From positions 6,952,308 to 7,016,307 of the forward strand of contig NZ_CP154796.1 of assembly GCF_039566955.1 (NCBI RefSeq): a stretch of DNA of 64,000 nucleotides, given 5' to 3'. The translations under genes and the position numbers were made by a program. The DNA is from Micromonospora sp. DSM 45708. Lineage in GTDB: Bacteria; Actinomycetota; Actinomycetes; Mycobacteriales; Micromonosporaceae. The notes under the pieces were generated by a model. The model saw only the letters and a list, made by a program, of their open reading frames with translations. It searched no databases and was not told the origin of the DNA. Of the stretch, positions 1 through 8,190 are shown one piece after another (position 1 is the first letter of the stretch; every line of letters begins with the position of its first letter).

Positions 1-337
1 GCACCTCCATGCCCATCAGCCGTTCCACCGCGAGCACCACGCCCAGCTCGTTGGAGAACGCGGAGAGCCAGTCGTGCCGGTTGGCGAGCACGATGATCTG
101 CCGGTAGTCGCGTACCTCGAAGAGTTTCTCCGCGCCCCGGTGCATGTAGCCGACGATCGGCTCGGCGGCGACGACCCGCTCGCCGTCGAGCACCAGGCGC
201 AGGCGCAGCACGCCGTGCGTCGACGGGTGCTGCGGCCCGATGTTGAGCACCATGTCGGTGCCGAGCTGCTCACCGCCGGCGCCGGTCCCGACGGTCAGTT
301 CGCGGAGGTCGCCGGCGTCCGTGGTCATGCCCGTCAT
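1..337 (-). CDS. nuoD: NADH-quinone oxidoreductase subunit D (NuoD), 5' end only
   Basis: N-terminal 112 residues of the 49-kDa subunit of respiratory complex I; the rest lies before the window. The motif [16 protein letters not shown] (residues 31-46) and the HRGAEKL block (66-72) are diagnostic of the NuoD/NDUFS2 family, which carries the quinone-site face next to cluster N2 at the cytoplasmic membrane. The ATG at 337 overlaps the stop of the upstream methyltransferase gene as ATGA, so the two are probably translationally coupled; an in-frame ATG lies at 328. The gene upstream is not nuoC, which suggests a second, rearranged nuo locus as known from other actinomycetes; that is inference. 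Confidence 0.93.
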   Translation of the reverse strand, partial: MTGMTTDAGDLRELTVGTGAGGEQLGTDMVLNIGPQHPSTHGVLRLRLVLDGERVVAAEPIVGYMHRGAEKLFEVRDYRQIIVLANRHDWLSAFSNELGVVLAVERLMGMEV

Positions 338-1455
338 CGTGCCAGAAGCGGGTCGAGGTCGACGCCGACCGGCTGCCACAGCCACCAGTGCCCGCCGAGG
401 CCGGCCGGGTCGGTCAGCTCGGCCACCGCCGACGCCGCGGCCAGCGCCCGCAGGTAGCCGGCCGGGTCCCGGGAGGCCAGGCTCAGCGGCGGTCGCCCGC
501 CGTCGGCCCCGAGCGCCCGCACCGCCGCCCGCTGCGACACCAGGGTGTACGCACACCGGGCGACCCGCTCACCGGCGGAGGCGACCGAGTCCATGGCGAC
601 GTGCGCGGTCACGTCGCACGACCCGTCCGGCACCGGTGGCACCTGCCGTCCGTCCCGGTACCCGGTCAACGTCCCGTCCACCGGCCGCGACTCCCGCAGG
701 TGCCCGTAGTCCACGGCCAGCGCCGCCCCCCGCCGCACCTGCCCCACGGCCTCCGCCCAGGCCTGGTCCCGCTCCCGCCCGATCTCCACCCGCCCCCACC
801 CGCCCGGCTGCCCCCACCCGCCCGACCACCCGCGCTCGTCGCTGATCAAGGAGTTGGCGTCGCCGTTCGGTGTCGGGCCCGACGCGAACTCCTTGATCAC
901 GTGGGACGGCGGAGGCGGGAGCGGCCACCAGCGGGTGAGCCAGGCGGCGTCGGCGGGGGAGAGGGCAGGGCCGAGCGTCTCGCGGGCGGTGGCGGGGTCG
1001 ACCAGGAGGTGGCGCCAGCCGTCGGGGGTGTGGGTGGCGACGTCCAGGGGGGTGTTGTCCAGCCACTCGGTCGCCAGCAGCAGGCCGGTGATGCCCGCCG
1101 GGATGTCGGGTCGCCACTCGATCTCCGCGGGCAGGTCGGCCGGGCGGGCGGCCTTCTCCACCGCGACGAAACGGATCCGCTCCGCCAGCGACGGCCCGGT
1201 GGGCGTCGCCACGACGGCCCCCAGCAACGCGCGGAGCAGCTCGGCCCGACCGGCGCCCACGTCGACCACGTCCAGCCGGGCGGGGTGATCGAGCGCGAGG
1301 TCGAGTGCGGTGAGGACGTGCCCGAGACACGACGCGAACACCGGGGACGCGTGCACGCTGGTGCGGAAGTGGGCGGCCGGGCCCCGACCTGCCACGAAGA
1401 AGCCGTTCGGGCCGTACAGCGCGGCCTCCATCGCGTCGCGCCAGCGGAGCGCCAT
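334..1455 (-). CDS. MidA/NDUFAF7-type SAM-dependent methyltransferase
   Basis: A 373-residue protein of the COG1565 (DUF185) family. The SAM-binding glycine motif VDVGAGRAE is at residues 64-72, an acidic residue closes the next strand (E100), and EWLDNTPLD (130-138) matches the family's conserved acidic block. NDUFAF7, the mitochondrial member, dimethylates an arginine of NDUFS2, the NuoD homologue; here the gene directly precedes and overlaps nuoD, so NuoD is the obvious candidate substrate (inference). RBS GAGGA lies about nine bases before the ATG. Residues about 185-207 are encoded by a dispersed palindrome inserted in frame (843-899) and are followed by a Gly/Trp-rich stretch, so the protein carries an unusual loop. 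It may or may not remain active. Confidence 0.85.
   Translation of the reverse strand: MALRWRDAMEAALYGPNGFFVAGRGPAAHFRTSVHASPVFASCLGHVLTALDLALDHPARLDVVDVGAGRAELLRALLGAVVATPTGPSLAERIRFVAVEKAARPADLPAEIEWRPDIPAGITGLLLATEWLDNTPLDVATHTPDGWRHLLVDPATARETLGPALSPADAAWLTRWWPLPPPPSHVIKEFASGPTPNGDANSLISDERGWSGGWGQPGGWGRVEIGRERDQAWAEAVGQVRRGAALAVDYGHLRESRPVDGTLTGYRDGRQVPPVPDGSCDVTAHVAMDSVASAGERVARCAYTLVSQRAAVRALGADGGRPPLSLASRDPAGYLRALAAASAVAELTDPAGLGGHWWLWQPVGVDLDPLLAR
843..899. repeat. Dispersed palindrome family A, copy 1 (inside a coding sequence)
   Basis: Left arm TGATCAAGGAGTTGGCGTCG (843-862) and right arm CGACGCGAACTCCTTGATCA (880-899) pair at 19 of 20 positions around a 17-base loop. Two further copies lie at 15792-15847 and 29530-29585. 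This copy keeps the reading frame of the methyltransferase open. Confidence 0.9.
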
Positions 1456-1457
1456 CA

Positions 1458-1485
1458 GTTCATTCCTCGTTCAGGGGGCGTCACC
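1458..1485 (+). promoter_or_regulatory. PHO-box-like direct repeat upstream of the phytase gene
   Basis: Two heptamers, GTTCATT (1458-1464) and GTTCAGG (1469-1475), are separated by four bases, and a degenerate third unit GTCACCG starts at 1480, giving an 11-base period. This is the architecture of actinomycete PhoP sites (GTTCACC repeats). It lies just before the -10 of the phytase gene, at about the -35 position, and beside the start of the divergent methyltransferase. Confidence 0.55.
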
Positions 1486-1495
1486 GTGCTGACCC

Positions 1496-1501
1496 TACGG
1501 T
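1496..1501 (+). promoter_or_regulatory. -10 hexamer of the phytase gene
   Basis: TACGGT ends eight bases before the ATG at 1510. No Shine-Dalgarno sequence precedes that ATG, so a leaderless or near-leaderless transcript is likely. Confidence 0.45.
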
Positions 1502-1509
1502 GACCGGAC

Positions 1510-2787
1510 ATGAGACGAACCACGATTCCCGCGCTGGTCGCGGTGTCCCTGTTGCTGGCCTCGGCCCCGGCGGTGGCCGCGCCCACCGCCGACGCCCCAC
1601 GCCCGGTCCGCGCGGTGACGGAGACCCCCTCACTCTTCGACGACGAGGCCGGCGGCGACGCGGACGCCGACGACCCGGCGATCTGGGTGCACCCGACCGA
1701 CCGGGCCGGCAGCCTGGTCATCGCCACCGCGAAGAACGGCGGCCTGCGGGTGTACGACCTGCGGGCACGCGAGCGGCAGGCGGTGGCGACGCCACCGGCG
1801 CCGGGGCCGGACGACGAGGCGGGCCGCTTCAACAACGTGGACCTGGTGGCGGGTTTCCGGCTGGGCGGGCGTTCCGCTGATCTGGCCGTGGTCACCGACC
1901 GGGGACGCGACCAACTGCGCTTCTTCCGGATCGACGGGCGGACCCGGATGCTCACCGACGTGACCGCCCCGGATGTGCCGTTCGTGTTCAGCGCGGACCA
2001 GGCCGAGGTCAACGAGCAGCGCACCGCCTACGGGCTGGGCACGTACGTCGACGCCACCGGCGCCGCGTACGCGGTGGTGAGCCGGCGCAGCACCCCGGAG
2101 GTGGGGCTGTTCCGGCTGGTGGAGCGGGCCGGACGGGTCAGCTACCGGCCGGTCGACCGGCTGGTGCTGCCGTCGACGTTCACCCTGCCGAACGGGGCCA
2201 CCTGGTCGCCGTGCACCGACCCGGGCGACGGCCCGCAGGTCGAGGGGACCGTGGTGGACCCGGACACCGGTGTGGTCCACCTGGCCCAGGAGAAGGTCGG
2301 TCTCTGGCGTACCCGGCTGGTCGGTGGCCGGTTCGTCGGCGCCCCGCGGTCCGTCGAGCGGGTCCGTGAGTACGGCGTGCCGGCCACCTTCGACGCCGAG
2401 GAGGACGACTGCGTGACCGACTACGCGGCCGACCCCGGCTTCGGCGGCCGGATCGCCCAGGACGTGGAGGGGCTGACCATCCACCGGACCGGACGGTCCA
2501 CCGGCACCCTGATCGTCTCCAGCCAGGGTGACGACACCTTCTACACCTACGACCGGCGTACCGATCGGCCCATCGGCCGGTTCGCGGTGGTCGACGGGCG
2601 CGTGGACGGCTCGCAGGAGTGCGACGGCGCGGCGGTGACCGCCACCCCGCTGCCCGGTTATCCGGGTGGCCTGCTGGTGGTGCACGACGGCCGGAACACC
2701 CCGGAGTCGGCCGACGGGGACGGCGGGGCCCGGCCCGACACGAACTTCAAGTTCGTCGACGCCGGTTTCCTCCGCTCCTCGCGCTGA
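1510..2787 (+). CDS. Secreted beta-propeller phytase (3-phytase family)
   Basis: A 425-residue protein with a Sec signal peptide (MRRTTIPALVAVSLLLASAP then AVAA, cleavage near residue 24). The mature part has the family blocks DPAIWVHPTD (55-64), TAKNGGLRVYDL (73-84) and FNNVDLV (107-113), and later acidic stretches that in Bacillus phytases bind calcium. The family removes phosphate from calcium-phytate outside the cell. The PHO-box-like repeat and -10 just upstream fit induction under phosphate limitation. There is no RBS, so the start rests on the signal peptide and promoter spacing. Length is normal for the family plus signal peptide. Confidence 0.87.
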   Translation: MRRTTIPALVAVSLLLASAPAVAAPTADAPRPVRAVTETPSLFDDEAGGDADADDPAIWVHPTDRAGSLVIATAKNGGLRVYDLRARERQAVATPPAPGPDDEAGRFNNVDLVAGFRLGGRSADLAVVTDRGRDQLRFFRIDGRTRMLTDVTAPDVPFVFSADQAEVNEQRTAYGLGTYVDATGAAYAVVSRRSTPEVGLFRLVERAGRVSYRPVDRLVLPSTFTLPNGATWSPCTDPGDGPQVEGTVVDPDTGVVHLAQEKVGLWRTRLVGGRFVGAPRSVERVREYGVPATFDAEEDDCVTDYAADPGFGGRIAQDVEGLTIHRTGRSTGTLIVSSQGDDTFYTYDRRTDRPIGRFAVVDGRVDGSQECDGAAVTATPLPGYPGGLLVVHDGRNTPESADGDGGARPDTNFKFVDAGFLRSSR

Positions 2788-2933
2788 CCGGGCGGAACGG
2801 GGTCGCCGTGTTCATCAGCGGCGGCCCCCTCGGCGCGGGCGGTGAAGGTTTTCACACCTTCTTGTTCCGCCTCCCTGGCCGCGGCGCATACTTGCCATCG
2901 ACCGGTACCCCCTTCGAGGACTGGATCGCTGCC

Positions 2934-3863
2934 ATGAGCGCACCGCTGCGCCCGCGGGCCCACCGCGCCCCGCTCGCCTTTCCCCGTACCCTCACCGTCG
3001 GTGTGCTCGGCGCCGGCCGGGTCGGCGCCGTGCTCGGCGCGGCGCTCGCCGCCGCCGGTCACCGGGTGGTCGCCGCGTCCGGCGCGTCCGGCGCCTCGCG
3101 GGCCCGGCTGGCGTTGCTGCTGCCGCAGACCCCGCACCGTGCCGCGCCCGCCGTGGCGCGCGCCGCCACCGACCTGCTGATCGTGGCGGTCCCCGACGAC
3201 GTCCTGGCCGGGGTGGTCGCCGAACTGGCCGCGAGCGGCGCGCTGCGCCCCGGCCAGGTGGTGGCGCACACCTCCGGCGCGCACGGGTTGGCCGTGCTCG
3301 CGCCGGCCGCCGAGGCCGGCGCCCGGCCGCTCGCGCTGCACCCGGCGATGACCTTCACCGGTACGCCGGACGACCTGTCCCGCCTGGCCGGCAGCTCCTA
3401 CGGGGTGACCGCCCCGGCCGAGCTGCGCCCGTTCGCGGCCCGGCTGGTGGCGGACCTGGGCGGCGTGCCGGAGTGGGTGGGCGAGGCGGACCGGCCGCTC
3501 TACCACGCGGCGCTCGCGCACGGCGCGAACCACCTGGTGACAGTGGTCAACGACGCCGCCGACCGGCTGCGTGACGCCGGGGTGGACCGGCCGGAGAAGG
3601 TGCTCGCCCCGCTGCTGCGCGCCGCCCTGGAGAACGCGCTGCGGCTGGGCGACGACGCGCTGACCGGCCCGGTGTCCCGGGGCGACGCGGGCACCGTACG
3701 CCGGCACCTGGACCGGCTGGCCGCGACCGCGCCGGAATCGGTGCCGGCCTACCTGGCGTTGGCCCGACGGACGGCGGACCGCGCGGTCGCGGCGGGCCGG
3801 CTGCGCCCGGCGGACGCGGCGCCGCTGCGGGACGTGCTGGACGGGATGGAGGTGGCGGCGTGA
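2934..3863 (+). CDS. Rossmann-like / DUF2520 putative oxidoreductase
   Basis: A 309-residue protein. An N-terminal NAD(P)-binding fold has GAGRVG at residues 26-31, and a helical C-terminal half follows (DUF2520). This gene stands immediately before panC in many actinobacteria (as in the mycobacterial panC-panD region). A related DUF2520 protein, PanG of Francisella, is a ketopantoate reductase, so a role in making pantoate for PanC is a reasonable inference, though not shown by the sequence. ATG 2934 was chosen because the homologous fold starts soon after it; a longer frame upstream is not supported by an RBS. Its TGA overlaps the first unit of a tandem intergenic repeat. Confidence 0.8.
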   Translation: MSAPLRPRAHRAPLAFPRTLTVGVLGAGRVGAVLGAALAAAGHRVVAASGASGASRARLALLLPQTPHRAAPAVARAATDLLIVAVPDDVLAGVVAELAASGALRPGQVVAHTSGAHGLAVLAPAAEAGARPLALHPAMTFTGTPDDLSRLAGSSYGVTAPAELRPFAARLVADLGGVPEWVGEADRPLYHAALAHGANHLVTVVNDAADRLRDAGVDRPEKVLAPLLRAALENALRLGDDALTGPVSRGDAGTVRRHLDRLAATAPESVPAYLALARRTADRAVAAGRLRPADAAPLRDVLDGMEVAA

Positions 3864-3983
3864 GCGCGAGGAGCGAGTCGGGTTCGCGAGCCGCTCGGTC
3901 GCGAGCCGAGGGAGGTACGGCGTGAGCGCGAGGAGTGAGTCGGGTTTGCGAGCCCCGCAGTCGCGAACTGAGGGAGGCACGGC
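3860..3983 (+). repeat. Tandem intergenic repeat, two 62-base units, before panC
   Basis: Units 3860-3921 and 3922-3983 both begin GTGAGCGCGAGGAG and end in GAGGGAGG-YACGGC, directly before a GTG. The upstream stop lies in the GTGA at the start of unit 1, and panC starts at the GTG right after unit 2. Each unit contains a possible stem (GTTYGCGA with TCGCGAAC or TCGCGAGC). A homologous two-unit array lies at 42169-42287 on the other strand. Confidence 0.9.
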
Positions 3984-4829
3984 GTGACGGTGGGCGTGCT
4001 GCACACGCGTAAGGAGTTGGCGGCGGCCCGCGCCGGGCTGACCGGCACGGTCGGGGTGGTGATGACCATGGGCGCGCTGCACGCGGGGCACGAGACGCTG
4101 CTGCGGGCCGCCCGGGAGCAGGCCGACCACGTGCTGGTGACGATCTTCGTGAATCCGCTCCAGTTCGGCCCGAACGAGGACTTCGACCGCTACCCGCGCA
4201 CGCTCGACGCGGACCTGGAGATCTGCCGCCGGGCCGGGGTGGACCTGGTCTTCGCGCCCCCGGTGAACGAGATGTATCCGGAGGGACAGCCGACGGTGCG
4301 GCTCGACCCGGGCCCGCTCGGCGAGGACCTGGAGGGCCTCAGCCGGCCCGGCTTCTTCCACGGGGTGCTCACCGTGGTCATGAAGCTGCTCCAGCTCACC
4401 CGCCCGGACCTGGCCTTCTTCGGCGAGAAGGACTACCAGCAGCTCACCCTGGTCCGCCGGATGGTCCGCGACCTCGACGTGCCGACCGGGATCGTCGGCG
4501 TGCCGACCGTACGCGAGCCGGACGGCCTGGCGTTGTCCAGCCGCAACCGTTACCTCTCCGCGTCGGAGCGGCGGGCCGCGTTGAGCCTCTCCGCCGCGCT
4601 GCGCGCCGGTGCGGCGGCGGCGGAGCGGGGTGACGACGCGGGCGCGGTGCTGGCCGCCGCCCACCGGGCGTTCGACGCGCCGGGGGCCCGCCTCGACTAC
4701 CTGGTGCTCACCGACACGAACCTGGAGCCCGGCCCGGTCTCCGGCGCGGCCCGGCTGCTGATCGCCGCCTGGGTGGGCGCCACCCGCCTGATCGACAACG
4801 CGGCGATCCACCTCGCGCCGCGTCCCTGA
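3984..4829 (+). CDS. panC: Pantothenate synthetase
   Basis: A 281-residue PanC that joins pantoate and beta-alanine with ATP in the cytoplasm. The nucleotidyl-transferase signature is clear: [10 protein letters not shown] (residues 27-36, HIGH-like), [13 protein letters not shown], the FFHGVLTVV block and the GEKDYQQL block, and LSSRNRYL as the KMSKS-like loop. Length is typical. GTG 3984 is used; the GAGGGAGG before it is provided by the tandem repeat. panD follows after 30 bases and supplies beta-alanine, so both substrates' branches are encoded together. Confidence 0.97.
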   Translation: MTVGVLHTRKELAAARAGLTGTVGVVMTMGALHAGHETLLRAAREQADHVLVTIFVNPLQFGPNEDFDRYPRTLDADLEICRRAGVDLVFAPPVNEMYPEGQPTVRLDPGPLGEDLEGLSRPGFFHGVLTVVMKLLQLTRPDLAFFGEKDYQQLTLVRRMVRDLDVPTGIVGVPTVREPDGLALSSRNRYLSASERRAALSLSAALRAGAAAAERGDDAGAVLAAAHRAFDAPGARLDYLVLTDTNLEPGPVSGAARLLIAAWVGATRLIDNAAIHLAPRP

Positions 4830-4859
4830 CCCCACCACGAAATGCGGAAAGGCACCCCG

Positions 4860-5288
4860 ATGCTCCGGACCATGCTCAAGTCGAAGATCCACCGGGCCAC
4901 GGTGACCCAGGCCGACCTGCACTACGTCGGCTCGGTGACCGTGGACGAGGATCTGCTGGACGCGGCGGACCTGCTCCCCGGCGAGCAGGTCGCGATCGTG
5001 GACGTCACCAACGGCGCCCGGCTGGAGACGTACGTGATCCCGGGTCGCCGGGGCAGCGGCGTGATCGGCATCAACGGTGCCGCCGCGCACCTGGTGCACC
5101 CCGGTGACCTGGTCATCCTCATCTCGTACGGGCAGATGGACGACGCCGAGGCCCGGACCTGGCAGCCCCGGGTGGTGCACGTCGACGCCGACAACAGGGT
5201 CGTCGACCTCACCGCCGACCCCGCCACGGCCGCCCCCGGCACCGCCGGCGCCCCCATCCCCAACCCCCTGGCCGCCGCCCTGACCTGA
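4860..5288 (+). CDS. panD: Aspartate 1-decarboxylase
   Basis: A 142-residue pyruvoyl enzyme that makes beta-alanine from aspartate. With the ATG at 4860, the self-cleavage site Gly24-Ser25 (in HYVGSVTVD) falls exactly where the family has it, and K9, Y22 and the TYVIPG (around residue 57) and GAAAHL (about 73-78) blocks are present. RBS GGAAAGG precedes this start; an ATG 18 bases upstream is less likely. The tail after about residue 117 is a Pro/Ala-rich extension. It belongs to the panC operon. Confidence 0.97.
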   Translation: MLRTMLKSKIHRATVTQADLHYVGSVTVDEDLLDAADLLPGEQVAIVDVTNGARLETYVIPGRRGSGVIGINGAAAHLVHPGDLVILISYGQMDDAEARTWQPRVVHVDADNRVVDLTADPATAAPGTAGAPIPNPLAAALT

Positions 5289-5320
5289 CCCGTCCCACCC
5301 CCGCGCCCGCCCCGCCCCCG

Positions 5321-5389
5321 CGATCTTGCGGTTGGTGTCCTTCGTTCGTCCGGTTCGCCCCGTTCGTCGGGGCGGAAACCGCAAGATCG
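5321..5389. repeat. Nested palindrome (family B)
   Basis: Outer arms CGATCTTGCGGTT (5321-5333) and AACCGCAAGATCG (5377-5389) are perfect complements. Inside them CGCCCCG-TTCGT-CGGGGCG (5356-5374) forms a second stem. It lies after panD and may end that operon, but there is no T-tract, so a dispersed repeat is the better description. Confidence 0.75.
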
Positions 5390-5509
5390 GCGGACGGGGG
5401 GCGGGGCAGGGGTCGGGTCGGGGCGGGCGCGGTCTGTTACCGGAAGGTCATTTTCGGCTACCCTGGGCGGGCCGTCGGAATCGACGGTCGTCGGGCTGGG
5501 GGAGGCGCG

Positions 5510-6403
5510 ATGGGCCGTGCGATGCGCAGCCTCGTCGCCGCGGTGGTCGCGGGCGTGATGCTGGCCGGGTGTGCCTCGTCGGGCGGGGTGGACGGGGATC
5601 TCGCCGACGACTGGCCGGCGCTGGGTGCTCCCGGGCCGTTCACGCCGGTGGCCGGCGTCTGCCAGGTCGCCGACTTCACCCCGACCGTGGGTCTGGCCGG
5701 CTACGCGCCGGTCGGCTGCGACCTGCCGCACCGGGTGGAGACGGTGCACGTCGGTGCGTTCACCGTCGACCGGGCCACCCCGCCGGCGCTCACCTCGCCG
5801 GAGCTGCGTACCGCGTTCGCCGAGTGCGACACCCGGGCCCGCGGCTACGTCGGCGACGACTGGCGTGCCGGCCGGCTCCGGCTGGCCGTGGCGACGCCCA
5901 CCGGCACCGGGTGGACGGCCGGCTCCCGCTGGTTCCGGTGCGACCTGACCGAGCTGAACACGACCGAGGCGGCGGCCACCGTGGTGACCCGGACGGGCAG
6001 CCTGCGCGACGCGCTCAGGCAGCCGTCCCGGCTGCGCCTGGGCTGCCAGCGCACCGGGCAGGACCGGCGGCGGGTGCAGACGCTCACCCAGGTCGACTGC
6101 GCGACGGCGCACGACGCCGAGTTCGTCGGCGTGTGGGTGGCACCGGACCGGCCGTACCCGAGCCGGCCGGCGGACTGGGCCCCGCTCTACGCCGGCTGCT
6201 ACACCGCCGTCGCGCGCTGGACCGGCGTGCCCGCCGACGCGGTGCTGCCGTACCGCAGCGACGTGGTGGTCCGGCCGCCCGGCGCCGGCCGCTGGGCGGT
6301 CGGCGACCGCGGGGTCCGCTGCTACCTGTGGCTCAGCCACCGCAAGGTGAGCGTCTCGTTGAAGGGCGCCGGCCCGGCCGGGATGCCGGTCCGGACGAGG
6401 TAG
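5510..6403 (+). CDS. Septum-formation-family lipoprotein
   Basis: A 297-residue exported protein with a lipobox LAGC (Cys near residue 22) after a short hydrophobic leader, so it is likely anchored to the outer face of the membrane. Two copies of a small Cys-containing module can be seen, around CQVADFTP...GCDLPHRVETVHVG and CATAHDAEFVGVWV, each with a C...H-[AR]-[DV]-E-[FT]-V-[GH] pattern that matches the Septum_form (PF13845) domain. Despite the domain name its molecular role is unknown. RBS GGGGGAGG supports ATG 5510; an ATG at 5522 is possible. A -10 (TACCCT, 5459-5464) lies upstream. Confidence 0.75.
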   Translation: MGRAMRSLVAAVVAGVMLAGCASSGGVDGDLADDWPALGAPGPFTPVAGVCQVADFTPTVGLAGYAPVGCDLPHRVETVHVGAFTVDRATPPALTSPELRTAFAECDTRARGYVGDDWRAGRLRLAVATPTGTGWTAGSRWFRCDLTELNTTEAAATVVTRTGSLRDALRQPSRLRLGCQRTGQDRRRVQTLTQVDCATAHDAEFVGVWVAPDRPYPSRPADWAPLYAGCYTAVARWTGVPADAVLPYRSDVVVRPPGAGRWAVGDRGVRCYLWLSHRKVSVSLKGAGPAGMPVRTR

Positions 6404-6464
6404 CCGGAACCACTCGTCCCGCCCCCGCCGCCCGGGACGAGGATGCTTCGGGTTGACTGTGCTC

Positions 6465-8174
6465 ATGGACCTTCCCACGGTCGACCTGCCGGTCCTGCCC
6501 CGGCTGCTCGCCGCGCCCGCGCCCGGTTGGGTGGAGACCACCGACGTGATCGTGGTCGGCTCCGGCGTCGCCGGGCTGACCGCCGCGCTGCACCTGCGTG
6601 AGGCCGGCCTGCACGTCACGGTCGTCACCAAGGTCGACATCGACGAGGGCTCCACCCGCTGGGCGCAGGGCGGCATCGCCGCGGTGCTCGACCCGGCGGA
6701 CAGCCCGGCCGCGCACGCCCACGACACCGAGGTGGCCGGCGTCGGCCTCTGCGACCCGGCGACGGTGCGGGTGCTGGTGGAGGAGGGCCCGACCCGGCTG
6801 CGCGAGTTGATGCGGATCGGGGCGGAGTTCGACCGCAACCCGGACGGCTCCCTGATGCTCACCCGGGAGGGCGGTCACCGGGCCGACCGGATCGTGCACG
6901 CCGGCGGCGACGCCACCGGCGCGGAGGTGCAGCGGGCGCTGCACGCCGCGGTGCGCCGCGACCCGTGGATCCGGCTGGTCGAGCACGCGCTGGTGCTGGA
7001 CCTGCTGCGCGCGCCGGGAGACGGGCCGGGTGGGCTCGGACCGGCCTGCGGGATCACGCTGCACGTGCTCGGCGAGGGCAGCGAGGACGGCGTCGGCGCG
7101 ATCCTCGGCCGTGCGGTGGTGCTGGCCACCGGCGGGATGGGGCAGGTCTTCGCCGCCACCACCAATCCGGCGGTCTCCACCGGCGACGGGGTGGCGCTGG
7201 CGCTGCGCGCCGGCGCGGCCGTCACCGACCTGGAGTTCGTGCAGTTCCACCCGACCGCGCTGATCGTGCCGGCCGGCGGGCCGGACGCCGGTCTCGCGCA
7301 GCAGCCGCTGGTCTCCGAGGCGCTGCGGGGCGAGGGCGCCCACCTGGTCGACGGCGACGGCAAGCGGTTCATGGTCGGCCAGCACGAGCTGGCCGAGCTG
7401 GCCCCCCGGGACGTGGTGGCCAAGGGCATCCACCGGGTGCTCCTGGCCACCGGCGCGGAGCACGTCTTCCTGGACGCGCGGCACCTGGGCGGCGACTTCC
7501 TGGCCCGGCGGTTCCCGACCATCGTGGCGTCCTGCCTGGCCATCGGCGTGGACCCGGCGACCGACCTGATCCCGGTCGCGCCGGCCGCCCACTATGCCTC
7601 CGGTGGCGTCCGGACCGACCTGCACGGCCGCACCTCGATCCCCGGCCTGTACGCCTGCGGCGAGGTGGCCTGCACCGGCGTGCACGGCGCCAACCGGCTG
7701 GCCAGCAACTCGCTGCTGGAGGGGCTGGTCTTCTCCCGGCGGATCGCCGAGGACATCGCCGCCGGCCTGCCCGAGCAGGCCCGACCGGCGGAGACCGGCG
7801 CCTGGGTGGGTGGGCCGGGCCGGCTGGTGCCGGCGGCGGGCACGCCGGAGCTGCAACGGGCGATGACCCGGGGCGCGGGCGTGCTCCGCTCGGCGGAGAC
7901 GCTGGCCGCCACCGCCGACACGCTCCGCGCGCTGGGCGAGGGGCGGGGCGTGCCGCGTACCGCCGACTGGGAGGCGACGAACCTGCTCACCGTGGCGTCG
8001 ACGCTTGTCGCCGCCGCGTACGCCCGGCAGGAGACGCGGGGCTGCCACTGGCGGGAGGACCACCCGGTGGCCGACGACCGGTGGCGGGGGCACCTGGTGG
8101 CCGGGGTGGGCCCGGACGGGCGGCTCGCCGAGCGGTGGGAGAACCCGCCGGCCTCGCAGACGCGAACGTCGTGA
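6465..8174 (+). CDS. nadB: L-aspartate oxidase
   Basis: About 569 residues. NadB is the FAD enzyme that oxidises aspartate to iminoaspartate, the first step of de novo NAD synthesis. Visible are the FAD dinucleotide motif GSGVAG (32-37), STRWAQGGIAA (63-73), QFHPTAL, and HGANRLASNSLLEGLVF near the C-terminal third, all hallmarks of the succinate dehydrogenase/aspartate oxidase family. Start options are TTG 6453, GTG 6459 and ATG 6465; ATG is listed, although a GAGGA at 6439 is spaced better for TTG 6453. nadC follows after 16 bases. nadA, usually a neighbour, is not in the window. Confidence 0.95.
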   Translation: MDLPTVDLPVLPRLLAAPAPGWVETTDVIVVGSGVAGLTAALHLREAGLHVTVVTKVDIDEGSTRWAQGGIAAVLDPADSPAAHAHDTEVAGVGLCDPATVRVLVEEGPTRLRELMRIGAEFDRNPDGSLMLTREGGHRADRIVHAGGDATGAEVQRALHAAVRRDPWIRLVEHALVLDLLRAPGDGPGGLGPACGITLHVLGEGSEDGVGAILGRAVVLATGGMGQVFAATTNPAVSTGDGVALALRAGAAVTDLEFVQFHPTALIVPAGGPDAGLAQQPLVSEALRGEGAHLVDGDGKRFMVGQHELAELAPRDVVAKGIHRVLLATGAEHVFLDARHLGGDFLARRFPTIVASCLAIGVDPATDLIPVAPAAHYASGGVRTDLHGRTSIPGLYACGEVACTGVHGANRLASNSLLEGLVFSRRIAEDIAAGLPEQARPAETGAWVGGPGRLVPAAGTPELQRAMTRGAGVLRSAETLAATADTLRALGEGRGVPRTADWEATNLLTVASTLVAAAYARQETRGCHWREDHPVADDRWRGHLVAGVGPDGRLAERWENPPASQTRTS

Positions 8175-8190
8175 ACGAGGAGAGGAACTG

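Noticed and set aside
2658..5384. A 908-codon minus-strand frame opposite DUF2520, panC and panD
   Set aside because: The plus-strand genes are certain; the frame has shadow composition and spans several unrelated genes.
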